21,356 bases of DNA from a virus, in IMG/VR virus record IMGVR_UViG_3300044511_000364, positions 1 through 21,356 of that record. One strand, written 5' to 3'. The notes below the pieces were generated by a model that did no database searches, was not told where the DNA came from, and saw only the letters and a program-made list of their open reading frames with translations. This document shows, one piece after another, positions 1 through 9,659 of the stretch. The position numbers and the translations under genes were made by a program. Numbering within the stretch: the stretch's first letter is position 1; every line of letters begins with the position of its first letter.

Positions 1-1
1 T

Positions 2-574
2 GCGATAGTGAATCAAACAACTGAAAATTTATTCATAAAAGACGAAAGCATGCTTAGGCAGCAATCTTGGGATTGCTTGTCTAAACATGCGAAACCTGGT
101 GACTGGGTTGTTGCAATAGACGCAGACGAAATAATCGCATGCGTCAATGAAAAAAATCTAAAAGAAGAATTAAAAATGTCGCCATTTGACGTGGTGTGCG
201 TTAGAAGGGTTGAGCTTTGGGACCCGCTAAACATAAGGGTAGACAAATTTTGGGGTCCTCAGTTCACTCAAAGAATATACAGGTATTCATCAGGTGGAGT
301 GTTTGTCCAGAAAGTTTTAGCTTGTGGTTCTGAACCAATGTACGTAACCGATTGGCTTAATAGGGGAAATTACTGGGTTTACAATTCTATAAGAATGGTT
401 CATCTTGGCTATTTAAGATACGAAGATAGGAAAGAAAAATACAACAGATACATGAATCTCGACGCCGGAAAATACCACAACTTAAATCATCTGAAATCAA
501 TATTGGATGAAGATCCAGTTCTTTTACCGATAAAATCTTTAGGAATAAGTATGGAGGATATAAATATATCATGA
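2..574 (+). CDS. Glycosyltransferase family 2-like protein, 5' end cut by window
   Basis: The frame is open to the left edge, so the first codons are outside the window; a GTG at 8 is probably internal. About 190 residues are visible. The segment GDWVVAIDADEII is the usual DxD-type metal and nucleotide-sugar binding stretch of GT-A fold family 2 enzymes, preceded by an Arg/Trp-containing helix (MLRQQSWDCL) typical of these proteins. The rest is consistent with the C-terminal acceptor half. It would transfer a sugar from a nucleotide donor, perhaps to a virion protein or host surface glycan, but the substrate cannot be told. The stop overlaps the next start as ATGA, so the two are probably co-translated. 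No in-frame CGG occurs. Confidence 0.7.
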   Translation, partial: AIVNQTTENLFIKDESMLRQQSWDCLSKHAKPGDWVVAIDADEIIACVNEKNLKEELKMSPFDVVCVRRVELWDPLNIRVDKFWGPQFTQRIYRYSSGGVFVQKVLACGSEPMYVTDWLNRGNYWVYNSIRMVHLGYLRYEDRKEKYNRYMNLDAGKYHNLNHLKSILDEDPVLLPIKSLGISMEDINIS

Positions 575-1209
575 AATTCATAGATCAAAAACAAACAATA
601 AGGCATTTGACGGAAAAGATGTCAAACAAAGAAAGATTCGCTTTTGTGACTTTTTCAAGATCTTCGTTTCTTTCAATAACAGGTCAAATATTGGATGATA
701 AAAAATTAAACAAGTATTTTACAAAATCTATTTCAAATTCACTTGAAATAAAAAACAAAAACTATATGAGATCACTGTATTATGGAATGATTTCCGAAAG
801 CACGGATATTGATATTTCAAAAATACCTTCAATTTCAAATGAGTATTTTTACGACGCTGCGACTTTAGAAAATATGTTCTTAAAAAAAAGAGATGTTTTT
901 GATAGTTTTGTTAATTTTTACATAAAATACTCAAATACTTTAGTGATATCTTTTTATGATATGAGGCATGTTCAAAAAATTATAGGGTCTCCAACTTACC
1001 ATATAAAAGTGTCCTATAACGACTACCACGAAAAGATAGACGATATTCTATCTTCAGTCCAGGATCTTGGACCAGAAGTAGACTACTGCATTATGGGATG
1101 CCCGACGTTGTCCGCCGCACTATCTGGTCACATCTGGAATAAAACATCTATGTCCATATTGGATTTTGGAAAAATATTTACCGTTTCATCCTACAAGACT
1201 AATGTCTAA
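571..1209 (+). CDS. Unknown protein, weakly glycosyltransferase (GT-D)-like
   Basis: A 212-residue protein that overlaps the previous stop as ATGA. I do not recognise it firmly. The N-terminal FAFVTFSRSSFLS and the C-terminal VDYCIMGCPTLSAAL followed by SILDFGKIF loosely recall the ends of GT-D (DUF1792-type) glycosyltransferases, which have an early Arg-containing segment and a late small-residue loop followed by a D-G motif. The DGE-type motif of that family is not obvious, so this is only a suggestion supported by the glycosyltransferase upstream. The coding region is very AT-rich, with many AAA and ATA codons. No signal peptide or membrane segment is seen. Confidence 0.5.
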   Translation: MKFIDQKQTIRHLTEKMSNKERFAFVTFSRSSFLSITGQILDDKKLNKYFTKSISNSLEIKNKNYMRSLYYGMISESTDIDISKIPSISNEYFYDAATLENMFLKKRDVFDSFVNFYIKYSNTLVISFYDMRHVQKIIGSPTYHIKVSYNDYHEKIDDILSSVQDLGPEVDYCIMGCPTLSAALSGHIWNKTSMSILDFGKIFTVSSYKTNV

Positions 1210-1861
1210 TAATAAACCAGATAAAGACGACATACAGTTTATGACTGATCTATTGATGGATAGTCATTTTTCTTTGTCAGAGATAGCCAAGGAATTAAAT
1301 TGGTCAATAAATTATTTGAATAAACAAATAAATCGTTATGGTTTAAGTTGGGTAAAGCAGAAGAAGAAAAAAATGTCACGTGGTCATTCTTCTTTGTATG
1401 ATATATTGAAAAAGCTCATACCAAACGAGGAAATAATAAACGAGTATCATATAGGAAATCGACTGAAGCTTGATATATACTGTCCGAAATACAAGATCGC
1501 CATAGAATATCATGGCAGGCAGCATTTTTATTATACCAGCAGGTTCCACGCATCAAAAGCGGACTTTATAGAATCACAAAAAAGGGATCAACTAAAAAGC
1601 CAAATGTGTTCGGATAATGGTATATCACTGCTGGTTTTTAGGTATGATGACGGATTGACCGAAAAAAATGTGTTTGAAAGAATTATTCAAGAGTTAAGAA
1701 ACAGTGGTTTTAAAGATAAAATGGCTCCGAAAAAATCAAACAATAAACTCACGAATAACGCGTTTTACCAAAAAGCAAAAAAAGAAAACAGCATTAGAAG
1801 AAAAAAAATTTACAGAGAACTAAAGAGAAAAAACAGTGAACCAAGACGAAACCACAAATAG
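1202..1861 (+). CDS. HTH plus EDxHD/PD-(D/E)XK-type nuclease, possible free-standing homing endonuclease
   Basis: ATG at 1202 overlaps the previous stop by 8 bases. An in-frame TTG at 1166 would add 12 residues but lies deep in the upstream gene, so I prefer ATG. The product is 219 residues. Residues about 22-47 form a helix-turn-helix (FSLSEIAKELNWSINYLNKQ). Residues 88-108 give LKLDIYCPKYKIAIEYHGRQ with Asp91, Glu102, His104 and His108, followed by SQKRDQLK (Arg128, Asp129). This is the pattern of Vsr/DUF559-like nucleases, including phage homing endonucleases. The tail (about 160-219) is strongly Lys/Arg-rich. It sits directly before and overlaps the helicase gene by 26 bases, a typical niche for a homing endonuclease next to an essential replication gene. 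Its target is unknown. Confidence 0.75.
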   Translation: MSNNKPDKDDIQFMTDLLMDSHFSLSEIAKELNWSINYLNKQINRYGLSWVKQKKKKMSRGHSSLYDILKKLIPNEEIINEYHIGNRLKLDIYCPKYKIAIEYHGRQHFYYTSRFHASKADFIESQKRDQLKSQMCSDNGISLLVFRYDDGLTEKNVFERIIQELRNSGFKDKMAPKKSNNKLTNNAFYQKAKKENSIRRKKIYRELKRKNSEPRRNHK

Positions 1862-3282
1862 TTATCCGATAGAGTATCAAATATTTTCTCTCTGTCTGAG
1901 ATCTCCTCGGGGCCGTTAAGTTTTTTTACGAAAATTTAAGCTCTGAGATAGTGGGTAAAAACCACGGAGAAAGTGGGATATACGAATTTTACAATGCGAT
2001 AATCGCTTATCACAAAGCAACCCAGCTAGATATAGTGGATCCTATAGCCTTTAAGTCTTGGCTCAAAACAGAAACGGAAATATACGAAGCGTTGGGGGGA
2101 TCCGTTGGCATGGATTCCATGTTCTCTATACTAATGAGTTTGGATTTATCAAATTCAGAATCCATATTGAAATTGATAGAACATAAGGCGAATAAAAGAA
2201 AGCAGATTGACTATCTGCAAGAGTTGCAGATGCTCATAACCCAGAAGGGCAATAAATCTGACGAAGATGTAGAAAGAATATCTCTGCTCACTGCGAAAAT
2301 AAGGGATCTTGAGAATCAAATTAACTACAATCCTCTGGAAAGTGTCACTACAGCCAATGACATATCCAGTAGGGCGGAAGATTTGTTGGTGATACCTGAT
2401 TTTATGTCTACTCAGTTTAAATCCCTTAACAGGGCAATGGGGTACACGGATAGCGGTGGATTCTTTAAGGGAGCGGTTCACGCAATCATTGCCCCGTCGG
2501 GTAAGGGTAAGAGTACTTTTGCAAAGTGCCTGGTTAATCACTGGGTTGATTCTGGTTATTCTATACTTTATGTTAATTTTGAGGAAGCAAAAGCTCATTG
2601 GGAAAGAGTTTTGATGACTCAAATTATAGAGAAAAATATCTATGCGGAGTCCTCTAAATGGTCGGCTGAAGAAAAGAAAAATTATATAAAAGTTTTTAAA
2701 GAAAAACTGAACAAATGGGGTGACAGATTTATGGTTAGGCATGATCCAGATACTCCATATTTTGAGGATTTGGAAAGGTGGCTCAGAGATTTAATGGGTC
2801 ACAACAATAAGGTTCCAGATGTTATAGTGATAGATACCATACAGTCCATGTTTACCAGGGGGGGCAAAGGTAAGCCTAGGTGGGGCGAGTTTGAAGAAAT
2901 GATGGTTCGTTTAGAGAAATTAGCAAGAGACATGAATTGTGTTTTAATCATAACAGCACAAGAAAATTCAAACAGAATGAAAGAAAAACGTGAGCTGGTC
3001 CAACAATCCGACACCGGTGGTTCGTTGTCAATTCAGCAAAAATGTGCGGTAACAATATTTATAACTGATAAAAAACTTATATCAGGAGATGAATCTGAAG
3101 ACGAATACGTAATGCAATTACAGATTCCCAAGAATAGAATAACTGGATCAACATTTGTTTACGATCCACCACTGGTTAGGTATAACGACACCAAAAAAAC
3201 ATACGAAGAATACGAGTCAGTTCAAGAAATTGATTATAAAGAAAGTAACAGAATTAACGATTTGTTTGGAGACTTCTCTTAA
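1836..3282 (+). CDS. DnaB-type replicative helicase, read through a +1 shift at CGG
   Basis: Starts at GTG 1836 (VNQDETTNSYPIEYQIF), the only start codon after an in-frame stop at 1821. That frame stops at 1917, and the protein continues in the +1 frame, which is open from 1900. The junction is cct-C-ggg at 1905-1911. Reading gives a 481-residue protein with CLRSP-G-AVKFFYENLS near residue 25, matching the DnaB N-terminal helical domain (LL/G..L...F...Y..I...H pattern). The C-terminal RecA-like ATPase has Walker A APSGKGKST (about residues 219-227) and Walker B VIVIDT (about 329-334). A short coiled coil lies around residues 120-165. It unwinds DNA at the phage fork with the primase and polymerase encoded downstream. 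Alternative: the protein starts at GTG 1951 and lacks the first 38 residues, which would truncate the N-terminal domain. Confidence 0.85.
1905..1911 (+). other. CGG +1 frameshift site, helicase
   Basis: cct-C-ggg: Pro, skipped C, Gly. The 0-frame stop is two codons after CGG (TAA 1917). The overlap of open frames is 1900-1916. A G4 run makes an indel artefact conceivable here. Confidence 0.7.
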
Positions 3283-4064
3283 TGTTAAAAATTACACCTA
3301 AATCAATAAAAGATTTTCAGACCTGCGGTTTACTCTACGAATACAGGCATAATCAAGGCCTTGCCGAGACAATACCGGGTCGTCAAATAATAACAGATAG
3401 ATTTGAAGAAACGTTGATTAATGTCATAAATTTTTTCTTCTACAAAAAACAAAGCGGTAGTTCAGCCTCTTATTCTGCGTTGCAGAATAGGTGGCAAAAA
3501 CTTTGGTTTCCCAAAAGTATGTCCGCCCAAGATGTAATAAACGAAAAACACGAGACAGCTTATGGTAATACCGCAAGCCTGACATCAAAAGCTACCTCTG
3601 CCTTGATGAATTTTCACGAATATTTTTCTAATCCAGAAATAATTCCCGTGGGAATATCGGAGGAGTATAGTTTTCCAATAGGAAAAATTTTGGTGGAGGG
3701 AGTCTTTGATTTGATATACGCTTTGGGCGACAAAATTTATGTTATCAAGTGGATGTTTAACGCAAAAGACTCAAACAGCCATCTGCACAATACCGACTTT
3801 GCCTGCATGTATTACGCATACAAGAACAAGAATGCGACGGTGTCTAGTTCTGTAAAATTTGGTTATTATGATATAATGGACCACAATCCATCGGTAAAAA
3901 CACAAAACTTAAACAATGATGACATAGAATCAATAAAATTTTGGGTAGAAGAATTATCTGATAAAAAAAACTTCTTTCCCAGAAGAGGCTTGACCTTCTA
4001 CTGTAAGCGTTGTCCATTCGACACACCGTGTTCAAAGTGGAGTTTTAAAAATTTGAAGGATTAA
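3282..4064 (+). CDS. RecB/Cas4-like protein with degenerate nuclease active site
   Basis: ATG overlaps the helicase stop as TAATG. The 260-residue protein has the RecB/Cas4 architecture: N-terminal KITPKSIKDFQTCGLLYEY with Cys15, a central strand pair VEGVFDLIYALGDKIYVIKW, an alpha segment DFACMYYAYK in the place of the family's QLxxY motif, and a C-terminal FYCKRCPFDTPC (Cys241, Cys244, Cys250). Together with Cys15 this would make the four-Cys Fe-S cluster of Cas4/AddB-type nucleases. Asp143 is kept, but the expected D/E-x-K is replaced by VIKWM (154-158), so catalysis is probably lost. A structural or DNA-end-binding role is likely. A second family member with an intact site lies at 10431-11224. 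Confidence 0.75.
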   Translation: MLKITPKSIKDFQTCGLLYEYRHNQGLAETIPGRQIITDRFEETLINVINFFFYKKQSGSSASYSALQNRWQKLWFPKSMSAQDVINEKHETAYGNTASLTSKATSALMNFHEYFSNPEIIPVGISEEYSFPIGKILVEGVFDLIYALGDKIYVIKWMFNAKDSNSHLHNTDFACMYYAYKNKNATVSSSVKFGYYDIMDHNPSVKTQNLNNDDIESIKFWVEELSDKKNFFPRRGLTFYCKRCPFDTPCSKWSFKNLKD

Positions 4065-4066
4065 TT

Positions 4067-4768
4067 ATGACAAAGAGTAACAAGACAAACATACTAGACG
4101 ATATTTTGGAGCAATCCGTTGTCACGTCTATGATGGGCGAAGAAGATACAATTCTTGCCCCCCTGCTAAACGAAATCAACATGATTAAATCTGAGCCGAT
4201 TAAATCTTTTGTGAGATCAATACTTTTAAGGGCAGAATCTTTTTGGAAAATACCCTCATCTTTTTCTGGCAAGTATCATCCAATTGACGAGCACAACGAG
4301 GGGGGTAATGTTCTTCATACGAAAAGAGTTGTAAGAACAGCTAAAATTATGTGCGAGTCCCACAGCCTCCCCGGCGATGAGACGGACATAGTTCTCGCCG
4401 CCTGCCTTCTGCACGACATAACAAAGGGAAAGATTGACGAATCGGGATCTTTCAGTTACGATCCAATGCATCCATATACGGTGGGTGGCTTTGTTAAGCT
4501 ATGCCAGGAAGACGATAAGAAATACGCCAGCGACCTTACGTCTTCCACACTGTTTTTAAACGAGGAAGATGTTCAAACAATATTGCGATTGATACGATGC
4601 CATTTGGGTCCTTGGTCTCCAGTCCCGGAAACAATACCAATTACCTATTTGGATCAAATAGTGCATTTATCAGACAATATCGCCTCAAAGCTTCATGTAA
4701 TAGTTGATGGCGATAACGTGCAAGAGCACAGGTGGAGGCCAAATGAGTCAAGCCCCGATAAAAAATAG
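4067..4768 (+). CDS. HD-domain phosphohydrolase
   Basis: ATG lies 2 bases after the previous stop. The 233-residue protein carries the full HD metal set: His84 (VLHTKRVV), His116-Asp117 (CLLHDITKG), His135 (MHPYTVGG), His179 (RCHLGPW) and Asp203 (VHLSDNIAS). HD proteins of this type hydrolyse phosphate esters in nucleotides or oligonucleotides using one or two divalent metals. The position between a RecB-like protein and the primase suggests a role in nucleotide pool or RNA/DNA end processing, but the substrate is inferred from context only. The C-terminus overlaps the next small gene by 26 bases. Confidence 0.85.
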   Translation: MTKSNKTNILDDILEQSVVTSMMGEEDTILAPLLNEINMIKSEPIKSFVRSILLRAESFWKIPSSFSGKYHPIDEHNEGGNVLHTKRVVRTAKIMCESHSLPGDETDIVLAACLLHDITKGKIDESGSFSYDPMHPYTVGGFVKLCQEDDKKYASDLTSSTLFLNEEDVQTILRLIRCHLGPWSPVPETIPITYLDQIVHLSDNIASKLHVIVDGDNVQEHRWRPNESSPDKK

Positions 4769-4916
4769 GGTAACAAAAAGAAACCAAATGCTCGAAAAGT
4801 GGGAGTACTATTTGTCTGAGTCGGTTTATTACAGGACATTTTCTGTTGAAATGAAGACGATTAAAAATGTTTTGTTTACATTTTCGGAAAAACAAGGACG
4901 ATGCCAAATGCCGTGA
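4743..4916 (+). CDS. Small protein of unknown function ahead of primase
   Basis: ATG at 4743 has a strong Shine-Dalgarno GGAGG seven bases upstream (ggtggaggccaaatg). It encodes 57 residues beginning MSQAPIKNRVTKRNQM, basic and with an aromatic patch (KWEYYLSESVYYRTF). It overlaps the ATG of the primase at 4901 by 16 bases. I do not recognise it. It could instead be the N-terminus of the primase joined by a -1 shift near the A-run at 4888-4892, but a separate start for the primase needs no shift and is preferred. Confidence 0.5.
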   Translation: MSQAPIKNRVTKRNQMLEKWEYYLSESVYYRTFSVEMKTIKNVLFTFSEKQGRCQMP

Positions 4917-6140
4917 GACCCTGCAGTGAACACAACAAGTTTCTTTCCGCCTGGCGTTTTGTCGAGGTTGCCAGGTATGTTCCTTCTTTAAAAAGGGTGA
5001 TAAGAGATAAGGAGAATGATCTTCCACTAATTATGGATTATTCCGAGGTGGTAAATTACGCAAAAAAATACGACAACACTCGGTATATACACTTCTGTTT
5101 GGCTTTATAATAGCAAAGACCTGGAAAAAGCATCCAGGTATTCTAATCTTTATTTTGATTTAGACAGCAAAGACATTTCAGAATCGTATCTAGACGCCTC
5201 AAAATTATTGGTTACGCTATACAAAAACGTACCCGAAGAAGCAGTAAAAATATATTTTACCGGTAAAAAAGGTTTCCACATAGAATGTGAAGCTTCTTGT
5301 CTTGGGATTTCTCCGTCGAACACACTGCACGAGCAATTCAAGTTTATAGCAGCGCAAATTAAAAAAGAATTGTCAACTTCAACAATCGATCTTGCTGTTT
5401 ACGATCTTAGAAGAATGTGGCGCTTGGTCGGTACCAAACATCAGGATACCAAACTGTATAAGACGTTAATAAGTTACGACGATTTTTCACGAGGCATTGA
5501 ACACATATTCGGCATGGCTCAAGAACCATCTGCATTTGACTACAAGGACGTGCCATTCAATTACAAGTCAAACGAATGGTATAGGGAATATTCTTATCTG
5601 ATGGAGGAAGAAAAAGAAAGAAGTAAGGATTATCTTTTTTATTTTAACAAATACGGAACTCAAAGATTAAGACTAAAAAATGAAAATGTTAAAAAAATAT
5701 TTCAACCTGATTCACTTTTTAAAAACTGCCCAGCATTTAAAAGAATGTACGAGGAAGCGAAAGAAAAACATGATCTGGATCACGAATCTAGATTGTTCCT
5801 CTGTTCAATTTTGACGTATACAGAAGATGCAATTAAGCTTTTGCACGAGATACTTAGTCAGTGTCAAGATTATAATTTTGAAAAATCGTCAGCCCATATA
5901 AACGATTGGATAAAAAGACGAAATTTAGGAATAGGTGGAAGACCTTACACCTGCGAAAGGGCGAATTCCGTCGGTGTTGGGTGCGGTAACTGCAATCTTG
6001 AAAAGAAAAGAAAATGGATTAAAGTCGGAGAAAAATACATTGAAACAAATGATAAATCATCTCCTTCTCCAATAAGATTTGCATACAAGTCAAAAAACGA
6101 AAAGGAGGACAAAAATGAGCGAAATAAAAAATCCAGATGA
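4901..6140 (+). CDS. Archaeo-eukaryotic-type primase (AEP/PriS-like), read through a +1 shift at CGG
   Basis: ATG 4901 is preceded by AAGGA. The frame stops at 5108, while the downstream frame is open from 5055. Joining at act-C-ggt (5078-5084) gives 412 residues with DNT-G-IYTSVWLYN around residue 61. AEP motifs follow: catalytic YFDLDS (Asp86, Asp88), the GKKGFH nucleotide-binding motif (121-126) and YDLRRMWRL (Asp167, Arg170, Arg174). The C-terminus has PYTCERANSVGVGCGNC, a Cys cluster as in other plasmid and phage primases of this class. It makes primers for the polymerase encoded downstream. Because frames overlap for about 50 bases, a slip in the A7 run at 5062-5068 could also join them, but CGG is present as at all other breaks. 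Confidence 0.85.
5078..5084 (+). other. CGG +1 frameshift site, primase
   Basis: act-C-ggt: Thr, skipped C, Gly, leading into IYTSVWLY. The 0-frame TAA comes at 5108. Open frames overlap from 5055, so the exact site is less certain than others. Confidence 0.7.
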
Positions 6141-6324
6141 TGTCATAGGAGTTTGTTCGGAATGTAAGTCGGATCAACCGATGTCTTATATGTACAGAAG
6201 TCCGTTTGCGCAACAAGGGTTGGCCGTGCCCTGCAAATACTGTGGTGGTGTTGTGGTGATAACGTATAGGGAAAAACGAGATAATTCAATTGACAGTTCA
6301 GACAGAAACAGGGGCATAAGTTAG
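6115..6324 (+). CDS. Small zinc-ribbon protein
   Basis: ATG at 6115 has AAAGGAGG seven bases upstream (aaaaggaggacaaaaatg). The 69-residue product has CSEC and CKYC about 30 residues apart, a classic two-knuckle zinc ribbon, with a hydrophobic strand (VVVITYRE) after the second pair. It overlaps the primase end by 26 bases and ends just before the polymerase start. It may bind nucleic acid or a replication or transcription protein; no specific function can be assigned. Confidence 0.75.
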   Translation: MSEIKNPDDVIGVCSECKSDQPMSYMYRSPFAQQGLAVPCKYCGGVVVITYREKRDNSIDSSDRNRGIS

Positions 6325-6327
6325 CAG

Positions 6328-9300
6328 ATGAAAAATTGGACGAACCTGCATAACCACACTGTTTTTTCTTTGCTCGATGGCCACGGTGACATAGAAAAGT
6401 ACATGCAAAGAGCCAAAAATCTCGGCATGTCGGGAATAGCTACAACGGATCATGGTAACATACATTCGTGGCTTGATTTTTATGATGCAGGAAAACAGAT
6501 TGGGGTAAAGCCAATACTTCGGAAGCGAATTTTATCAAGCTAGAAAAACAAGATTTGACAAAGACGAAGAGGAAAGATCTGGTCCTTCGAAAAATGAATG
6601 GGAACAAAGAGGGCCCTATCACATAACCGTATTGGCAAAAAATAATGTTGGCTACCATAACATTATCAAGATGTCCTCAAAATCTTATCTGGAAGGTTTC
6701 TATGTTAAACCAAGATTAGATCACGATCTCATTTCCCAATACCCAGAAGGAATTATAGTTTTGTCCGGATGCTTGAATAGTGAGATTTGTCAAGCGCTTC
6801 TTAGAAATGATTATGATTTTGCGTTGGGGGCTGCGTACAAAATGCAGAGCATTGTGGGCAAGGAAAATTATTTTATAGAAATACAAAATCATGGTCTACC
6901 AGAACAGATTAGGGTGACAAAACAACTTATTGAAATAGCTCAAAAAATAGGTTCTACAATAGTTCCGACAGGAGACTGTCACTACGTGCACCAAAAAGAC
7001 GCAAGAGCGCATGACATCATGCTCTGTGTGGCAACCAACGCAAACGTAAATACTCCTAACAGATTTTGTTTTTCGGGAGACAACTTTTACCTCAAATCTT
7101 ACGAGGAAATGGCTGCGATATTTTCTGACAATTGGCTAAAAAATACAATGAAAATATGCGATATGGTTGATGTCAATTTGAAATTTGGCGATATTCATTT
7201 TCCCGATTTTCCTATCCCCACAGATGAGGGCAACATTGGGTATTTTGAACGTTTGGCGTGGGAGGGGTTGGAAAGAAGATACGGCAAAGCTTTGTCCAAG
7301 GAAGTATTGGACAGAGCCAATCATGAAATAAAAGTAGTGAAAGAAATGGGATTCACTGAATACTTTCTTGTTGTTTCCGATTTAGTAAGATGGGCTAAAG
7401 CAAACAACATAAGAGTTGGGTGGGGCAGGGGTTCTGCTGCCGGTAGCATCTTGTCTTACGCTTTTGATATCACAAACTTGGATCCAATTAAATTTGGTCT
7501 TTTATTTGAAAGATTTTTGGTAGAAGGAAGAAAGTCAATGCCAGACATCGATCTTGACTTTGACGACAGATACAGGGACAAAGTAATTGAATATGCCAAA
7601 AGTAAATATGGGGAAGACAAGGTTGCCCACATATGCACGTTTAATAGGACCGGAGCCAGGCAATCGATCAGGGACGCAGCGAGAGCCCTCGGTTTTGATT
7701 ATACTTCTGGTGATAAAGTTGCAAAACTTGTTCCACCACCAGTTTTGGGGGTGTCAAAAAGTCTAGAAGAGTGCATGGAAGTTTCTGAGTTTAAGCAGAT
7801 TTATGATTCGGACAAAGATTCTGGCACGATCATAGACGCCGCATTTGGTTTGGAGGGTGTCGTTAGGCAGACCGGCATACACGCAGCCGGAGTTGTCATA
7901 TCAAAAAAATCTTTGACAGAATATCTTCCGGTCATGAAAAAGGGTGCGGACTCTCCGCTTGTTACGCAATGGGATATGGGCCGAGTTGAACAATGCGGTT
8001 TGTTGAAAATAGACTTTCTTGGCTTGAGAAATCTGGGTGTTATAGATGAATGTATAAAAACCATCAAGAAAACCCGTAACAAAAATATTATTTTAGACAA
8101 AATTAATATTGATGACAAGAAAACGTACGCAGAGTTATGTAAGGGCAATGCAATAGGTATATTTCAGCTTGAGTCAAACAGTATGAGGGATTTGATGGTT
8201 CAGCTGCAGCCCAAAACAATAGAGGACATAATGGCGCTCATATCCTTGCATAGACCTGGCCCAATGGGTTCTGGTATGGACAGATTGTACATAGAAAGAA
8301 AACACAAAAAGTCGAAAATAACCTACGATCACGAGAAGCTAGAAAAGGTTTTGAGCCAGTCTCTCGGAATCATGCTCTATCAAGAAGATGTTCTGGGTGT
8401 AGCCAGGGAACTGGCGGGTTTCAGTTCCGCAGAAGCTGACGATCTTCGTAAGGTTATAGGCAAGAAGTTAATGGACAAGATAGCTATGTTCAGAACAAAA
8501 TTTGTTGATGGTTGTGTAAAAAATTCTAGCATCTCAGAAGATAAGGCGAATAAGATATATTCGGACATAGAGTATTTCGGTGGCTATGGGTTCAACAGGG
8601 CTCACGCCGCAAGCTACGCGATGGTTTCGTACATAACCGCCTACCTAAAAACTCATTTTACGGCAGAATATATGGCGGCTTTGCTTACTTCGGTTGCGGG
8701 CAACAAAGACAAGCTATTTTTGTATCTTAACGACTGTAGAAAATTGGGCATAAACGTACTGCCACCTTCAATAAATAATTCGGGAATTGTGTTTGAGGTA
8801 AAAGATGAAAAAAATATAGTGTTTGGTTTGGCTTCGATCAATGGTATAGGCCTATCTATAGCTGAAGCCATAGTGGGTTGCAGAGACAAATCAAGACCAT
8901 ACTCTAACGTCTTTGATTTTTTCAGAAGATGTGATCCAGTTATCTTAAAAAAATCTACTTTGGAGCATCTTACTAATTCTGGCGCTTTTGACGAGCTAAT
9001 ACAAGAAACAGGTTTTGATGACGATGAATTTAGTCGCCTGAAAGAGCTTTTGATACTTGAAAAAGAAAAAGAAGAACTTGGCATTTACGTTACTAAACAT
9101 CCGCTTGAGGGAATGTGGGATGCAATGAAGGAAAATATAGATGCGGAAATAATAGATGTCCCCGAAATGCAGGCGAATTGTTTTGTAAAGCTTGGTGGCA
9201 TAATAACATCGAGTAAAAAAATAATAACCAAAAAGGGTACAAAAATGTACAAGTATACTCTCGAAGATCCAACCGGAGAGCTTGAGGTTGTTGTTTTTCC

Positions 9301-9646
9301 CAAGGATGCTAAGGCGTATTCTGATGAATACTTTAAGGTTGGAGAGATAGGATACGTTCAGGGTGTCTTGAACAAGGAAGCGGGTGATGAAAATCTTAAT
9401 TATAGATTGTTTTTAAGTAGGATGGATAAGATCAACAATGCGACGTACTTTTTGGGTAAGAATATAAATCTTTACTTCAACGATTTATCCCATGAACTTT
9501 TTGAAAAAATATGTGATATAATAAATTCAAACAACGGCAATAGGCAAGTTATTATTACGGTAGAAAATGAGTTAGGTAAAACTTCTTATCGCTTCAATAA
9601 AACAACTAACAAAAAAGCTGAAGAATTAATACAGAAATTGATTTAA
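6328..9646 (+). CDS. dnaE: DNA polymerase III alpha subunit (DnaE-type), read through a +1 shift at CGG
   Basis: ATG 6328 begins the PHP domain with LHNHTVFSLLDG (His8, His10) and ATTDHGN. The frame ends at 6541 while the rest continues in the +1 frame. Dropping C6520 in ctt-C-gga restores GVKPIL-G-SEFYQARKTRF; the DnaE family has KPI(I/L)G(C/S)E here, so the glycine is expected. The joined product is 1105 residues, close to bacterial DnaE. Later motifs include VGWGRGSAAGSILSYA, MPDIDLDFDD (catalytic Asp pair), DFLGLRNL, LHRPGPMGSGM, YQEDVL and FGGYGFNRAHAASYA, then an OB fold near the C-terminus (ITKKGTKMYKYTLEDPTGEL). It is the likely phage replicative polymerase. No in-frame CGG occurs in the remaining roughly 1040 codons. 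Confidence 0.95.
6517..6523 (+). other. CGG +1 frameshift site, Pol III alpha
   Basis: ctt-C-gga: Leu, skipped C, Gly, giving KPILGSEFY. The glycine is the family residue. 0-frame TAG at 6541. Identical heptamer to 10590-10596. Confidence 0.92.
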
Positions 9647-9659
9647 AATAGGAGAAAAA

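Noticed and set aside
4865-4916. A -1 frameshift joining the 57-residue ORF at 4743 to the primase
   Set aside because: The primase has its own ATG at 4901 with AAGGA upstream, and the small ORF has its own GGAGG; two overlapping genes explain it without a shift. This would also have been the only break not involving a +1 shift at CGG.
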